Of a stretch of DNA of 64,000 nt, positions 1 to 9,389 are shown piece after piece. Made by a program: the position numbers and the translations under genes. Every line of letters starts with the position of its first letter. Within the stretch, counting starts at the first letter, position 1. The stretch comes from Thioclava sp. SK-1. GTDB lineage: Bacteria > Pseudomonadota > Alphaproteobacteria > Rhodobacterales > Rhodobacteraceae. A model generated the notes under the pieces. That model had not been told where the DNA came from. It did not search any database and saw nothing but the letters and a program-made list of their open reading frames with translations. The stretch covers positions 186,001-250,000 of the forward strand of contig NZ_MDHA01000044.1 of NCBI RefSeq assembly GCF_001705665.1, written 5' to 3'.

Positions 1-1145
1 GCGCCAAAACGCGGCAACGAAAACCCCGGGACAGGTCGGCGAAACGTCATCGCGCCTGCGCCGTCACAGACGACCAAACCAATTGGCGGCACGCCCTGAA
101 TATCGGGCGGCAGCGTCGCCAAACGGCGAAACACCTGCGCAGGTTCGACATCGAAACGCTGCGCCAGTAGCCCCGGATCGGGTCCAAAGCTTTGTAATGC
201 GGCGACAAATGGCTCCAACGGCAATGCCTGCGCGTCCGCGCGCGCGCGCGTCACATGGGCCAGTGCCATTGTACGCGCCGCCCCCGACGCAAGCTCCGGC
301 ACATCAGCGATCGCCTTTACAGCCGCACCTTGATGATCATCATTGGCACTCTTCGCGCCCGTAACTGAGTTTGAATTCCTGTCTTGTTCGGGCGGCTCTG
401 GCATATGCCAGTGGTGGGTTTCCAACCAGGCTTCCACCTGTTCTTGTGGCGAAGACAGCCCGGTCTCGGCCTCTTGCTGGCTGTCCAAATAACCCACGAG
501 CGCCTCTGCCGTGCCCGCCAAGCGGCTACTTTCTTCCTGGATCGTGCGCAAGAAACGATCGCGCCATTCCGGTTCTATTTGCGGCTCATCTGCCAAGATC
601 GCTGAGGTAGAGCGCAAAGACGTAACCGCCGACAAAACCTCATGCAGGCTATCAAGCAAGAAAGGGTCTTGCGCCATGCGTTCGGAAAATTGTTCCAACA
701 CGCGCTCCAGCCGGGTCACGCGGGCCTGTTCCATTCCCAATAAATTGGCCCAGCCGGGAAATCGTCCGACAAATTCTTCGATCCGGTCGATTTCCGGGCG
801 TTCGATATCGCTGCGATCGGCTTTGCTTGCACCCGCTTTTGGCCATGCAGCCAAGGACCGGTCTGCGAAATATACGCCGGGACGATCCTGTTGTGCGCGT
901 GCCGCGGCCTCGCGCAACCCATCGAATAAAGCACCCTCCGCCCCCTCGGCCAGCGCGACCGTATCAACGCCCAAAACCTGCGCTACCGTCTCTAGCAGCG
1001 CCTCGCTGACGCGGCGGCGATTGTGTTCGATCAGGTTAATATAGGCCGGGGAAATTCCAACTTGGCGCGCCAGGTCCGCCTGTTTCATACCCAAAGCCGT
1101 GCGGCGCTCGCGTATGCGCGTGCCGGTTAATGACGCTCGTGCCAT
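1..1145 (-). CDS. ScfR-type XRE transcriptional regulator, 3' end cut by window edge
   Basis: The reading frame is open from an ATG at 1145 to the left edge of the window (381 codons seen, no stop), so the C-terminus is missing. The start is backed by a GGGGAGG ribosome site just upstream. The N-terminus is a Cro/C1-type helix-turn-helix (about residues 8-62, with RERRTALGMKQADLARQVG and SPAYINLIEHNRRR). A long alpha-helical middle follows, and near the edge comes FRRPVPGFSLPRFG, typical of the C-terminal domain of short-chain fatty acyl-CoA regulators (ScfR, DUF2083). Members such as RamB and PccR sense acyl-CoA and control propionate, acetate or glyoxylate-shunt genes; the target here is not known. 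It is divergent from the mscS-like gene. A degenerate TTTGCA-containing site lies at about 1206-1222 in the shared upstream region. Confidence 0.85.
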   Translation of the reverse strand, partial: MARASLTGTRIRERRTALGMKQADLARQVGISPAYINLIEHNRRRVSEALLETVAQVLGVDTVALAEGAEGALFDGLREAAARAQQDRPGVYFADRSLAAWPKAGASKADRSDIERPEIDRIEEFVGRFPGWANLLGMEQARVTRLERVLEQFSERMAQDPFLLDSLHEVLSAVTSLRSTSAILADEPQIEPEWRDRFLRTIQEESSRLAGTAEALVGYLDSQQEAETGLSSPQEQVEAWLETHHWHMPEPPEQDRNSNSVTGAKSANDDHQGAAVKAIADVPELASGAARTMALAHVTRARADAQALPLEPFVAALQSFGPDPGLLAQRFDVEPAQVFRRLATLPPDIQGVPPIGLVVCDGAGAMTFRRPVPGFSLPRFG

Positions 1146-1377
1146 TTGGTCCTCCCCTGCGTCAGCTTAACGCGTTTACCGGGGCAGACAACTAAAATTC
1201 ACGAATTTGCACATGTTTGGCACCTCTCGCCAACACTCGGACCAGCTTCGCACCCAGCCCCGCGCTATCGCGATGTCGCCAGTTTGTGACCCCCACGGGT
1301 TTGACTTATGGCCAAGGCTGCCATCATGCTGCGTTGCAGCAAAGGCCGCTGAATAAAGACCACAGTATGAAGGACCC

Positions 1378-2544
1378 ATGATGGACCCAACCACCCTGCC
1401 GCAAGACATCCAGCATATTGAAGACAGCGTTACCGAAGCCGTTGGTGCGGCGGTTGAACAAACCACCCGGTTCTTGCCCGATTGGGCGGCCAGCGTTCTG
1501 GTGCTGGTGGTTTTCGCTCTGGCCGCGCTACTGCTGTATCGGTTTGTACTAAGTATGCTGACGCGGATGGTGGCATCGCGCGATCTGTTCTGGCGCTCCC
1601 TTGTGTCACGTTCGGCGCAGCCGCTGCGGATGGTGCTTCTGATTGCGGGTGTTGGTATCGGGATCAAAACCGCCCCGATGTCGGATCAGGCAGCAAGGAT
1701 CCTGGGCCACATTCTGTTGGTCAGTTTCATTATCTGCATCGCCTGGATCTGCCATACGGCACTGTTCATCTGGACCACGTTGCATATGCGCAGGTTCAAA
1801 CTGGATGCCGAAGACAACCTTCTGGCCCGCAAACATGTCACGCAGACCCGAATTTTACTGCGCGTTGCGAATGTGATGATCGTCGTCTTTGCTATTGCTG
1901 CCGCCTTAATGACCTTTCCTGCCGTGCGCCAATATGGTGTGTCCTTGCTGGCGGCGGGCGGCGCGGCAGGGATTGTGGTCGGCCTGGCCTTACAGCCCTT
2001 GTTGAAAAACCTGATTGCCGGCATTCAGCTTGCGCTGACACAACCGATCCGCATCGACGACGCGCTGATTGTCGAAGGCGAATGGGGCTGGGTCGAAGAG
2101 ATCACCTCGACCTATGTCGTGCTCAAGCTTTGGGATTGGCGCCGTCTGGTGGTGCCGCTGTCATATTTCATCGAACAGCCGTTCCAGAACTGGACGCGCG
2201 AGAATGCAGAGCTGATCGGGACCTGTATGTTCTATCTGGATCACAGCGCCCCAATCGACACGCTGCGCAGCGCCGGACGCGAAATCGCGGCGCGCAATCC
2301 GTTGTGGGATGGAAAAGTTTACGCGATGCAAGTAACGGATTTTCGCGAAAGGGTGATGGAGGTGCGTGTGCTGATATCGGCGCGCACCGCGCCCAAAGTC
2401 TTTGATTTGCGATGTGAAATGCGCGAAGGGCTGATCGCATATATTCAGGAAAATCACCCCAAGGCCCTGCCCAGGACCCGCGCCGAGGCCGATCTGAACC
2501 TGTCAGAAGGCGCCATTACAGCGCGGCCTGACCCGCTTGGCTAA
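1378..2544 (+). CDS. MscS-family mechanosensitive ion channel
   Basis: This is a 388-residue inner-membrane protein of the small-conductance mechanosensitive channel family, which releases solutes on hypo-osmotic shock. A GAAGGA site precedes two adjacent ATGs (1378 and 1381). Hydrophobic segments lie at about residues 35-60, 83-100, 108-130 and 160-185. They are followed by the Gly/Ala-rich pore helix (AAGGAAGIVVGLALQPLLKN, about 195-215) and the beta domain, where IRIDDALIVEGEWGWVEEI matches the conserved post-pore MscS stretch. The C-terminal alpha/beta cytoplasmic domain is present. The stop overlaps the stop of the convergent arginase gene by four bases. The physiological gating stimulus cannot be read from sequence. 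Confidence 0.9.
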   Translation: MMDPTTLPQDIQHIEDSVTEAVGAAVEQTTRFLPDWAASVLVLVVFALAALLLYRFVLSMLTRMVASRDLFWRSLVSRSAQPLRMVLLIAGVGIGIKTAPMSDQAARILGHILLVSFIICIAWICHTALFIWTTLHMRRFKLDAEDNLLARKHVTQTRILLRVANVMIVVFAIAAALMTFPAVRQYGVSLLAAGGAAGIVVGLALQPLLKNLIAGIQLALTQPIRIDDALIVEGEWGWVEEITSTYVVLKLWDWRRLVVPLSYFIEQPFQNWTRENAELIGTCMFYLDHSAPIDTLRSAGREIAARNPLWDGKVYAMQVTDFRERVMEVRVLISARTAPKVFDLRCEMREGLIAYIQENHPKALPRTRAEADLNLSEGAITARPDPLG

Positions 2545-3464
2545 TGCCGATGAGTCGGGCGGTCGAACACCCGCCGCCCGAACAGCGACGCAGTCAAATC
2601 CACCATCAAGGCCGCGGTCTTCCCACGTTCATCCATCGGCGGGTTCAGTTCAACTAGATCGAGCGAGGTCACCAGCCCGCTGTCATGCAAGATTTCCATC
2701 ACCAGGTGGCCTTCACGAAAGGTCGCTCCGCCCGGGACCGTGGTCGCCACCGCAGGCGCGATCGACGGATCAAGAAAATCAACGTCTAGGCTGACATGCA
2801 ACATCCCATTGGCAGCGCGCACACGGTCTAGAAAGTCGCTAAGCGGTTGCGCGATCCCATGTTCGTCAATCGCACGCATGTCATGGATCACCACATCGCT
2901 TTGTGCCAGGGCTTCGCGTTCAGCAGGATCAACTGAGCGCAGACCAATCATACATACATGTGCTGGATCAACCGTCGCACGCAGGGCCGGGAACGCATCA
3001 AACCCATCCCGTCCAGTCACATATGCCATTGGCGTGCCGTGCAAATTCCCGCTGTCTGTGCTGTGCGGGGTGTGGAAATCGGGATGCGCATCCAGCCACA
3101 ACACAAACAGCGGACGATCCAGATCAGACGCATGGGCGGCCATGGCTGCCACGCTGCCCATCGCCAAAGCATGATCACCGCCCATAAAGATCGGAAACCC
3201 CTCTTGCGCCGCGCGTATGCCGGCATCCAACAGGGCCTCGGTCCAGGCGACGGTTTCGGCCAGCTTATACAGTGGCGCAGGCGCATCCATCGGGCGCGAT
3301 GGTGCAGGCGACAGGTTGCCAAGGTCAGTCACATCGCGGCCCAGATCGGTCAATGCCTCGACCAGGCCGGCCACACGATACCCGTCAGGCCCCATTAAAC
3401 AGCCGCGCGCACGCTTGCCGCAATCCAGCGGCACACCAAGCAACATCGTTTTCACATCAGCCAT
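2541..3464 (-). CDS. rocF: Arginase (arginase/agmatinase family)
   Basis: Predicted to hydrolyse arginine to ornithine and urea in the cytoplasm with a binuclear manganese centre. The metal-binding signatures are all present: GGDHALAMGS, LWLDAHPDFHTP (DAHxD) and SLDVDFLDPSIAP (SxDxDxxDP). I chose the ATG at 3464 (307 residues, the usual arginase length, starting MADVKTMLLG) rather than the longer frame to 3527, because GGGGGATC precedes it and the extra 21 residues look unlike the family. It lies 105 bp downstream of argF on the same strand, with an inverted repeat between them, so it may share argDF transcription or have its own promoter. Agmatinase or formimidoylglutamase activity is less likely but cannot be excluded. 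Confidence 0.88.
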   Translation of the reverse strand: MADVKTMLLGVPLDCGKRARGCLMGPDGYRVAGLVEALTDLGRDVTDLGNLSPAPSRPMDAPAPLYKLAETVAWTEALLDAGIRAAQEGFPIFMGGDHALAMGSVAAMAAHASDLDRPLFVLWLDAHPDFHTPHSTDSGNLHGTPMAYVTGRDGFDAFPALRATVDPAHVCMIGLRSVDPAEREALAQSDVVIHDMRAIDEHGIAQPLSDFLDRVRAANGMLHVSLDVDFLDPSIAPAVATTVPGGATFREGHLVMEILHDSGLVTSLDLVELNPPMDERGKTAALMVDLTASLFGRRVFDRPTHRH

Positions 3465-3507
3465 CTTGGATCCCCCAGAGAATTCATTACATCGCGGCGC
3501 AAATAGT

Positions 3508-3540
3508 GTGACAGGCCGATCAGACAAATAGGCCTGTCAC
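3508..3540. repeat. 10-bp perfect inverted repeat between argF and arginase
   Basis: GTGACAGGCC at 3508-3517 pairs perfectly with GGCCTGTCAC at 3531-3540 across a 13-nt loop. It sits in the argF-arginase gap. No T-tract follows on either strand, so it is not a clear intrinsic terminator. It may be an attenuating hairpin, an RNA-stability element or a regulator site for arginase. Confidence 0.55.
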
Positions 3541-3569
3541 ATGTTTCAAAGGCATGGCTCACAAAGGGC

Positions 3570-4502
3570 TTATTTGCCCAAGCACCAGCGCATAATGGCT
3601 TTTTGGGCGTGAAGCCGGTTCTCCGCCTCTTCAAAAATCACCGAATGTGGGCCATCCATGACCTCACTCGTGGCTTCATCATTGCGATGGGCCGGCAAAC
3701 AATGCATGAACAGCGCGTCATCATTGGCGTGGCGCATCAGCTCTGCATTGATCTGATACGGCCGCAGCTGGTTATGCCGACGTTCCTTGGCCGATTCCGG
3801 ATCATGCATCGAAACCCAGGTATCCGTGACCACCAGATCGGCCCCCGTGACCGCCTTGACCGGATCGCGTTCGATCGACACATTCACACCTTGCTTACGG
3901 GCGAAATTCACCCATTCTTGCTCGGGATCCAGCGTCGATGGCCCGGTAAAGGTGAAATCAAATCCAAATTGGCCCGCCGCATGCAAAAACGACGCACAGA
4001 CATTGTTGCCATCACCAGACCAGACGACTTTCTTGCCCGCAATCGGCCCGCGCTGTTCTTCAAATGTCATCACGTCTGCCATGATCTGGCAAGGATGCGT
4101 GCGATCGGTCAAACCATTGATCACCGGAACGCTGGCATGTTCTGCCATCTCCAGCAGTGTTTCTTCTTCAAATGTGCGGATCATGATTAGATCGACATAG
4201 CGCGACAGAACCCGGGCAGTATCGGCAATCGTTTCACCATGCCCCAATTGCATGTCCTTGCCCGACAAAACCATCGTCTGCCCGCCCATCTGCCGCACAC
4301 CGACATCGAAACTGACCCGGGTCCGGGTCGAGGGCTTTTCAAAAATCAGCGCCACCATATGGCCATCCAGCGGCTTGTCGGTGTCCAACATGCCTTTAGG
4401 CTGCCCCTGCCGTGCGGTCTTCACCGCCTTAGCAGTGTCAATCATCGACCGCAGCTCGGCTTGACTGGTTTTGTGAATATCTAGGAAATGTTTCATCGTC
4501 AT
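3570..4502 (-). CDS. argF: Ornithine carbamoyltransferase
   Basis: Catalyses ornithine + carbamoyl phosphate to citrulline in arginine biosynthesis. The 310-residue length is normal. The carbamoyl-phosphate site STRTR (about residue 58), [11 protein letters not shown] and the ornithine-site HCLPAHR (about residue 266) are all visible. Two in-frame ATGs lie six bases apart (4502 and 4496); the outer one is used here, with AAGAAAGA upstream. It follows argD by 32 bp on the same strand, so the two are almost certainly cotranscribed. Confidence 0.95.
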   Translation of the reverse strand: MTMKHFLDIHKTSQAELRSMIDTAKAVKTARQGQPKGMLDTDKPLDGHMVALIFEKPSTRTRVSFDVGVRQMGGQTMVLSGKDMQLGHGETIADTARVLSRYVDLIMIRTFEEETLLEMAEHASVPVINGLTDRTHPCQIMADVMTFEEQRGPIAGKKVVWSGDGNNVCASFLHAAGQFGFDFTFTGPSTLDPEQEWVNFARKQGVNVSIERDPVKAVTGADLVVTDTWVSMHDPESAKERRHNQLRPYQINAELMRHANDDALFMHCLPAHRNDEATSEVMDGPHSVIFEEAENRLHAQKAIMRWCLGK

Positions 4503-4534
4503 TCTTTCTTGCGCCAGGCAGTGCCGGCCGTCCC

Positions 4535-5713
4535 TTACTGTGCCGCATCCAATGTCTGCGCCGCCTGATCCAAAAGCGCGATCGCCTCGGCCATATCTGC
4601 GTGCGAAATATTCAATGCCGGCAGCAATCGAACGACATTATCTGCCGCAGCAACCGTCAGCAAACCAACCTCGTAACCGGCTTTCACCAAATCTAAATTC
4701 GGCTTCCGGCATTTAAGGCCCAACATCAGCCCCTCACCACGGACCTCTTCAAACACATCGGGATGCGCCGCGATCAGCCCTTCCAAAGACTGCCGCCATG
4801 CTGCAGCCTTCTCCCGAACCTGGGCCAAGAACGCCGGATCCGACACGGTTTCCAAAACCTTTGCCCCCACGGCACAGCCCAATGGATTGCCACCATAGGT
4901 TGAACCATGCGTGCCTGCAACCATGCCGCGCGCCGCCTCTTGTGTCGCCACAACTGCGCCCAAGGGGAAACCGCCGCCAATCCCCTTGGCCACCATCATA
5001 ATATCAGGCGTCACACCCGACCACTCATGCGCAAACAGCTTGCCACTGCGCGCCACGCCACATTGCACCTCATCAAAAATCAACAACGTGCCTGTCTCAT
5101 CGCATAACGCGCGCAACGCCTTCATATCCGCATCGCTGACAGGACGAATACCGCCCTCCCCCTGGATAGGCTCAATCATGATCGCAGCCGTCGTCTCACT
5201 CACCGCACCGCGCAGCGCCTCCATAGCCCCCCAAGGCAATTGCGTGAACCCCGGCAACAAAGGCCCAAATCCTTTGACCATTTTCTCGGAATTGGGCGTG
5301 GCAGAAATTGCCCCGGTTGAACGTCCATGAAACGCGCCATCAAAAGTGATGATCTCAACACGCGCAGGATCGCTCTCATACCAATATTTCCGCGCCATCT
5401 TGATCGCCAATTCGGCCGCTTCCGTGCCCGAATTGGTGAAAAACACTGTATCGCCAAAGGTCTTTTCAACCAACATATCGGCCAGCGCCTTTTGCGCCGG
5501 GATCTCATACAGGTTGGACACATGCCATAATTTCTCCGCCTGCGCGGTCAAAACAGCCACCAGCTCGGGTGCGGCATGGCCCAATGCATTCACCGCAATC
5601 CCCGCGCCCAGATCCAGATATCGGCGCCCATCCTCGGTAAATAACCAGCTCCCCTCACCGCGAACAAAAGCCAGCGGTGCACGGTTATAGGTGGGAAGAA
5701 CAGAGGCGATCAT
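4535..5713 (-). CDS. argD: Acetylornithine aminotransferase (class III)
   Basis: A PLP-dependent transaminase converting N-acetylglutamate 5-semialdehyde to N-acetylornithine; many ArgD enzymes also act on succinyldiaminopimelate. It is 392 residues, full length. Landmarks are [17 protein letters not shown], the AFHGRSTGA stretch, [15 protein letters not shown] and the PLP lysine in [15 protein letters not shown]. It is the first gene of the leftward argD-argF cluster, so its promoter should lie in 5714-6072. Confidence 0.95.
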   Translation of the reverse strand: MIASVLPTYNRAPLAFVRGEGSWLFTEDGRRYLDLGAGIAVNALGHAAPELVAVLTAQAEKLWHVSNLYEIPAQKALADMLVEKTFGDTVFFTNSGTEAAELAIKMARKYWYESDPARVEIITFDGAFHGRSTGAISATPNSEKMVKGFGPLLPGFTQLPWGAMEALRGAVSETTAAIMIEPIQGEGGIRPVSDADMKALRALCDETGTLLIFDEVQCGVARSGKLFAHEWSGVTPDIMMVAKGIGGGFPLGAVVATQEAARGMVAGTHGSTYGGNPLGCAVGAKVLETVSDPAFLAQVREKAAAWRQSLEGLIAAHPDVFEEVRGEGLMLGLKCRKPNLDLVKAGYEVGLLTVAAADNVVRLLPALNISHADMAEAIALLDQAAQTLDAAQ

Positions 5714-6072
5714 CAGCGGAACTCCGGAAAAGGAAGGCTTTGACGTGCATCAAGCCCGAAGGGCTGTCAACGTTCAAGACCCGTTTGCAAAGAATAGAAG
5801 GGGGACTGTGGCATCGCACCACATCAAATCACGCAGCCGCGCCCAAGCGCGTCATTTATCGGCGTCGAAGCGCCAAGATATGAATATCCAACGTGATCAT
5901 GCCCCCCAGATACGCAACAACCCAAATAAGGTCAATATCCAAGCGCCATTGCCATACAGGCATCTTTCATCTTGCCAACAATATCCCGGGGGCTCCGGCG
6001 TGCCGGAGCGGGGCAGAGCCCCTCACAGCATCCACCCCCCGCGCGCCAAATGCGATCCTTGTGCAACCGCAC
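5714..6072. other. Intergenic region upstream of argD
   Basis: This 359-bp gap separates the start of argD from the end of the ABC-2 permease, both on the minus strand. It must carry the argD promoter, but I cannot assign -35/-10 boxes with confidence. Its right half holds a GC-rich palindromic repeat (5980-6022) described separately. No convincing small gene was seen. Confidence 0.5.
5980..6022 (-). repeat. Dispersed GC-rich palindromic element, copy 1
   Basis: The plus strand carries AATATCCCGGG (5980-5990), a perfect 8-bp hairpin GCTCCGGC/GCCGGAGC (5992-5999, 6002-6009), then a second hairpin GGGGC-AGA-GCCCC (6010-6022). A related unit lies at 45923-45956. Both sit just past the stop of a minus-strand gene and in the same orientation, so they could act as 3' mRNA hairpins. 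Elements of this look recur in Roseobacter-group genomes to my knowledge. Confidence 0.6.
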
Positions 6073-6909
6073 TCACGCCTTCAGGCGAAACCCGATGCGG
6101 AACCAATACCATGACACACCCAAGACAAGCGCCAGCCAAACGGTAACAACCCACAGCCCTTGCCATGGTGAGGCATCCGAAACACCCAAAATCCCGTAAC
6201 GCGCCCCGTCGATCAGATAGAACACCGGGTTCCAATGCGACAAGCTGCGGAAAAACGGTGGCAAAACTTCAACGGAATAGAATGTGCCAGACAGGAACGA
6301 CAAGGGCGTGATCACAAAATTCGTGAATGCGGCCATCTGATCGAATTTATTGGCCAAGATAGAGGCAATAAGCCCCAACCCGCCCATCAGCATCGCACCC
6401 ATTACCATCCAGACCAAGGCCCAGACCGGATGCGCCACCCCCTGCCCCATCGCTACAAACATTCCCAGGGCGATCACCACCGACACTATCAGGGACCGCC
6501 CGATCGCACCCGCCAGATAGCCCACAACCAATTCCCAAGGGGCCAATGGCGGCATCAATGTATCCACAATATTGCCCTGCACCTTGGCCACGACCAATGA
6601 AGAGGATGTATTGGCAAAAGCGTTCTGGATCACCGTCATCATCAAAATGCCCGGTGCCAGAAAATTCAAAAAGGGCACGCCCATGATATCGGCACGCCCC
6701 TGCCCAAAGGCCAAAGCAAACACCACCAAAAACAGCCCGGCCGTGATCAAAGGCGCCAGAACCGTCTGTTGCCACACCGATAAAAACCGGCGGTTCTCTC
6801 GCCAACACAGGCTGGCCAACCCCAGCCAATTCACCCGCCCAAACCGGCGCACGCCCATCGTCCGGGCCGTCTCAGCACCAGTTTTCTCAGAAATCGGGTC
6901 TACAGACAT
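6073..6909 (-). CDS. ABC-2 type transporter permease
   Basis: A 278-residue integral membrane protein with about six hydrophobic segments in residues 45-270. It has the ABC-2 permease layout, with FLNFLAPGILMMTVIQNAFAN near residues 70-90 and FLSGTFYSVEVLPPFF near 200, as in the NodJ/KpsM/multidrug branch. I start it at 6909 (MSVDPISEK), where AAGGAC is well placed, not at the ATG at 6930. No ATP-binding partner is encoded next to it, so its ATPase must lie elsewhere. The substrate is unknown. Confidence 0.82.
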   Translation of the reverse strand: MSVDPISEKTGAETARTMGVRRFGRVNWLGLASLCWRENRRFLSVWQQTVLAPLITAGLFLVVFALAFGQGRADIMGVPFLNFLAPGILMMTVIQNAFANTSSSLVVAKVQGNIVDTLMPPLAPWELVVGYLAGAIGRSLIVSVVIALGMFVAMGQGVAHPVWALVWMVMGAMLMGGLGLIASILANKFDQMAAFTNFVITPLSFLSGTFYSVEVLPPFFRSLSHWNPVFYLIDGARYGILGVSDASPWQGLWVVTVWLALVLGVSWYWFRIGFRLKA

Positions 6910-7179
6910 TCTTTCGTCCTTTCGCGCCATAACCGGGCATGGCCTTCTTCACGTCAGTTTAACGCCCGCCACCACTGCAGCAGCGGTCGTCTTTTTACCC
7001 CATCTAGGGGGAGAAACGGCAATGAACAACTCTTGGCGCATGTCTACATCTTGAAATCACCCGCGCCGGGTTGTATCTGGTTGGCTTGCATGAAAGTTGG
7101 CTTGCACAAAAGTCAGCTTGTAAGACCGGGTGCAGATCTCAAGGGCCGCGCCCGGATGCCCGAAAACGAAAGGAAGCCC

Positions 7180-7803
7180 ATGTCCTGGACCGATGAACGC
7201 GTCGAGACCCTAAAGAAGATGTGGGCCGAAGGCCAGTCGGCCAGCCAGATCGCCAAAGAGCTGGGTGGCGTCACCCGTAATGCGGTGATCGGCAAAGTGC
7301 ACCGTCTTGGTCTTTCGAACCGCACCGCGGGCGCAGGCTCTGAACCCGCGGCAAAACCGGCGGCAGATGCCGCCCCGGCCGCAGCTGCGAAACCCGTACC
7401 CAAACCCGCCGTGGCCGCAGCCCCCACACCAAAGCCAGAGCCAAAACCGGCCACCCCTGCTGCCGCACCCAAGGCGCCGCCGATGACGACCTCGGCCCAG
7501 CCCCCTGTCGTGGTGACAAACCGCCGGCCCATCGTGCCAGCCGGTCAACCATTGCCCCCGCAGCCATCGGCCAATGAAATCAGCCCCGAGGCACTGGCCA
7601 AAGTAGGCGAAGTTGAAAAACATGCCAAACGCCTTGGCCTGATGGAGCTGACCGAGCGGACCTGCAAATGGCCCATTGGCGACCCGGCCACAGAGGAATT
7701 CTGGTTTTGTGGCCTGCCGTCGCAAGCTGGAAAACCCTATTGCGAAGCGCATGTCGGCGTGGCCTTCCAACCCATGAGCTCGCGCCGCGATCGCCGCCGC
7801 TGA
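7180..7803 (+). CDS. gcrA: GcrA-family cell cycle regulator
   Basis: A 207-residue alphaproteobacterial transcription factor which, in Caulobacter, binds sigma-70-RNA polymerase at promoters with methylated GANTC sites and drives S-phase genes. The N-terminus is diagnostic: MSWTDERVETLKKMWAEG and GGVTRNAVIGKVHRLGLSNR (residues 1-48). A long Ala/Pro-rich linker (about 50-140) follows, and a C-terminal domain with TCKWPIGDP, FWFCGLP and KPYCEAHVGVAF. The ATG at 7180 has AAGGAAG upstream; the open frame extends back to 7033 but that part does not look like GcrA. It is monocistronic, with a terminator at 7838. Confidence 0.95.
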   Translation: MSWTDERVETLKKMWAEGQSASQIAKELGGVTRNAVIGKVHRLGLSNRTAGAGSEPAAKPAADAAPAAAAKPVPKPAVAAAPTPKPEPKPATPAAAPKAPPMTTSAQPPVVVTNRRPIVPAGQPLPPQPSANEISPEALAKVGEVEKHAKRLGLMELTERTCKWPIGDPATEEFWFCGLPSQAGKPYCEAHVGVAFQPMSSRRDRRR

Positions 7804-7837
7804 TCGTTCGGCCATACGGCATCAGACATTCAACTAA

Positions 7838-7874
7838 GGGTGCGGGGGCGAAATGCCTCTGCGCCCTTTTTTAT
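7838..7874 (+). terminator. Intrinsic terminator after gcrA
   Basis: A GGGTGCGGGGGC / GCCTCTGCGCCC stem (one G-T pair and minor mismatches) with a GAAAT loop is followed by TTTTTT at 7867-7872. It lies 35 bp past the gcrA stop, in the correct orientation. Confidence 0.8.
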
Positions 7875-7982
7875 TTGCAGCAGCCAAGTCACCCGGCGCA
7901 GCGAATGAAAATGCGCCTGCGCGGACCACGCGCGATCATCTAGGCGCTTCCCGCATTGCGCGCTTGGGTGTATAGGGCGGGT

Positions 7983-9383
7983 ATGAGCCAGAATCCCCCC
8001 AGCCTCCGCCCCGATCTTGCGCCCCAAGCGCGTTTCAATGAGCCAGCCCGGCCAGGCCAGCCAACCATCGGGATGGTTAGCCTTGGCTGTCCCAAAGCGC
8101 TTGTCGATAGTGAACGCATTTTAACCCGGCTGCGTGCAGAGGGCTATGCGATCTCACCCGATTATACCGGGGCAGATGCGGTGATCGTCAACACCTGCGG
8201 CTTTCTTGACAGCGCCAAGGCCGAAAGCCTTGAGGCCATCGGAGAAGCGATTGTTGAAAACGGCAAGGTGATCGTGACCGGCTGCCTGGGGGCCAATCCC
8301 GAATATATCACTGGCGCACATCCAAAAGTGTTGGCGGTGACAGGGCCACAGCAATTTGAACAGGTGCTTGACGCAGTGCATGGTGCGGTTCCGCCCAGCC
8401 CCGATCCCTTTGTGGACCTGCTTCCCGCAGCCGGGATCAAACTGACACCGCGCCACTTCAGTTATCTAAAGATTTCAGAGGGTTGCAACCACAAGTGCAA
8501 GTTCTGCATTATCCCCGACATGCGCGGCAAACTGGTATCGCGCCCGGCCCATGCGATCCTGCGTGAGGCAGAAAAGCTGCTGGATGCTGGCGTGCGCGAA
8601 TTGCTGATGATCAGTCAGGATACATCTGCCTATGGTCTAGATCGCAAACATGATCTTAGCCCCTGGAAAGGCGGTGAGGTGCGCGCACATATCACCGATT
8701 TGACCCGCGAAATGGGGACATTGGCGCGCGATGCAGGGGCGTGGCTGCGGTTGCATTATGTATATCCCTATCCGCATGTGCGCGATCTGATTCCGCTGAT
8801 GGCCGAGGGGCTGGCCCTGCCCTATCTGGACATCCCGTTCCAACATGGCCATCCCGATGTGTTGAAACGCATGGCACGGCCGGCAGCATCGGCCAAGACA
8901 TTGGATGAGATCGCGGCCTGGCGCGCCTCTTGCCCCGACATCGTGCTGCGGTCGACCTTCATCGTCGGCTACCCTGGCGAAACTGAGGCAGAGTTCCAAT
9001 ATCTTCTGGACTGGATGGACGAGGCCAATCTGGATCGGGTGGGCTGCTTCCAATATGAAAATGTTGCTGGCGCACGGTCCAATGATCTGCCCGATCATGT
9101 CCCGGCGGAAGTCAAACAGGATCGCTGGAACCGGTTCATGGAAAAGGCGCAAGCAATTTCAGAAGCCAAGCTGCAAGCCCGCGTGGGCACCGTTCAGCAA
9201 GTGATCGTTGATGAGGTAGACGAGGAAGGCGCAACCTGCCGCACCCGTGCAGATGCGCCCGAGATCGACGGCAACCTGTTCATCGACGAAGGGTTTGAGG
9301 CACTTAAACCCGGCGATATGTTGATGGTAAAGGTTGACGAAGCCTCTGATTATGATCTTTGGGGTCGGCCCATTTCGGGCTGA
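7983..9383 (+). CDS. rimO: Ribosomal protein S12 methylthiotransferase
   Basis: A radical-SAM enzyme that adds a methylthio group to the conserved aspartate of ribosomal protein S12. In order: an N-terminal UPF0004 domain with the three cysteines of CPKA, CGFLD and CLG; a radical-SAM domain with CNHKCKFC (CxxxCxxC, about residue 165); and a C-terminal TRAM domain ending GRPISG. The ATG at 7983 (466 residues) follows GGGCGG and is preferred over the upstream TTG at 7956. RimO is favoured over MiaB by the compact C-terminal end and the [16 protein letters not shown] start. Confidence 0.95.
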   Translation: MSQNPPSLRPDLAPQARFNEPARPGQPTIGMVSLGCPKALVDSERILTRLRAEGYAISPDYTGADAVIVNTCGFLDSAKAESLEAIGEAIVENGKVIVTGCLGANPEYITGAHPKVLAVTGPQQFEQVLDAVHGAVPPSPDPFVDLLPAAGIKLTPRHFSYLKISEGCNHKCKFCIIPDMRGKLVSRPAHAILREAEKLLDAGVRELLMISQDTSAYGLDRKHDLSPWKGGEVRAHITDLTREMGTLARDAGAWLRLHYVYPYPHVRDLIPLMAEGLALPYLDIPFQHGHPDVLKRMARPAASAKTLDEIAAWRASCPDIVLRSTFIVGYPGETEAEFQYLLDWMDEANLDRVGCFQYENVAGARSNDLPDHVPAEVKQDRWNRFMEKAQAISEAKLQARVGTVQQVIVDEVDEEGATCRTRADAPEIDGNLFIDEGFEALKPGDMLMVKVDEASDYDLWGRPISG

Positions 9384-9389
9384 CCGTGT

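Noticed and set aside
238-252. Alternating CG tract as Z-DNA or regulatory repeat
   Set aside because: Lies inside coding sequence and is explained by Arg/Ala codons in GC-rich DNA.
511-1044. 177-residue open frame on the plus strand
   Set aside because: Lies wholly antisense to the ScfR-type regulator, whose frame is open to the window edge and has helix-turn-helix and C-terminal family motifs.
1206-1222. TTTGCACATGTTTGGCA as an ScfR autoregulatory site
   Set aside because: Spacing and second half do not fit the paired TTTGCAAA pattern; too degenerate to call.
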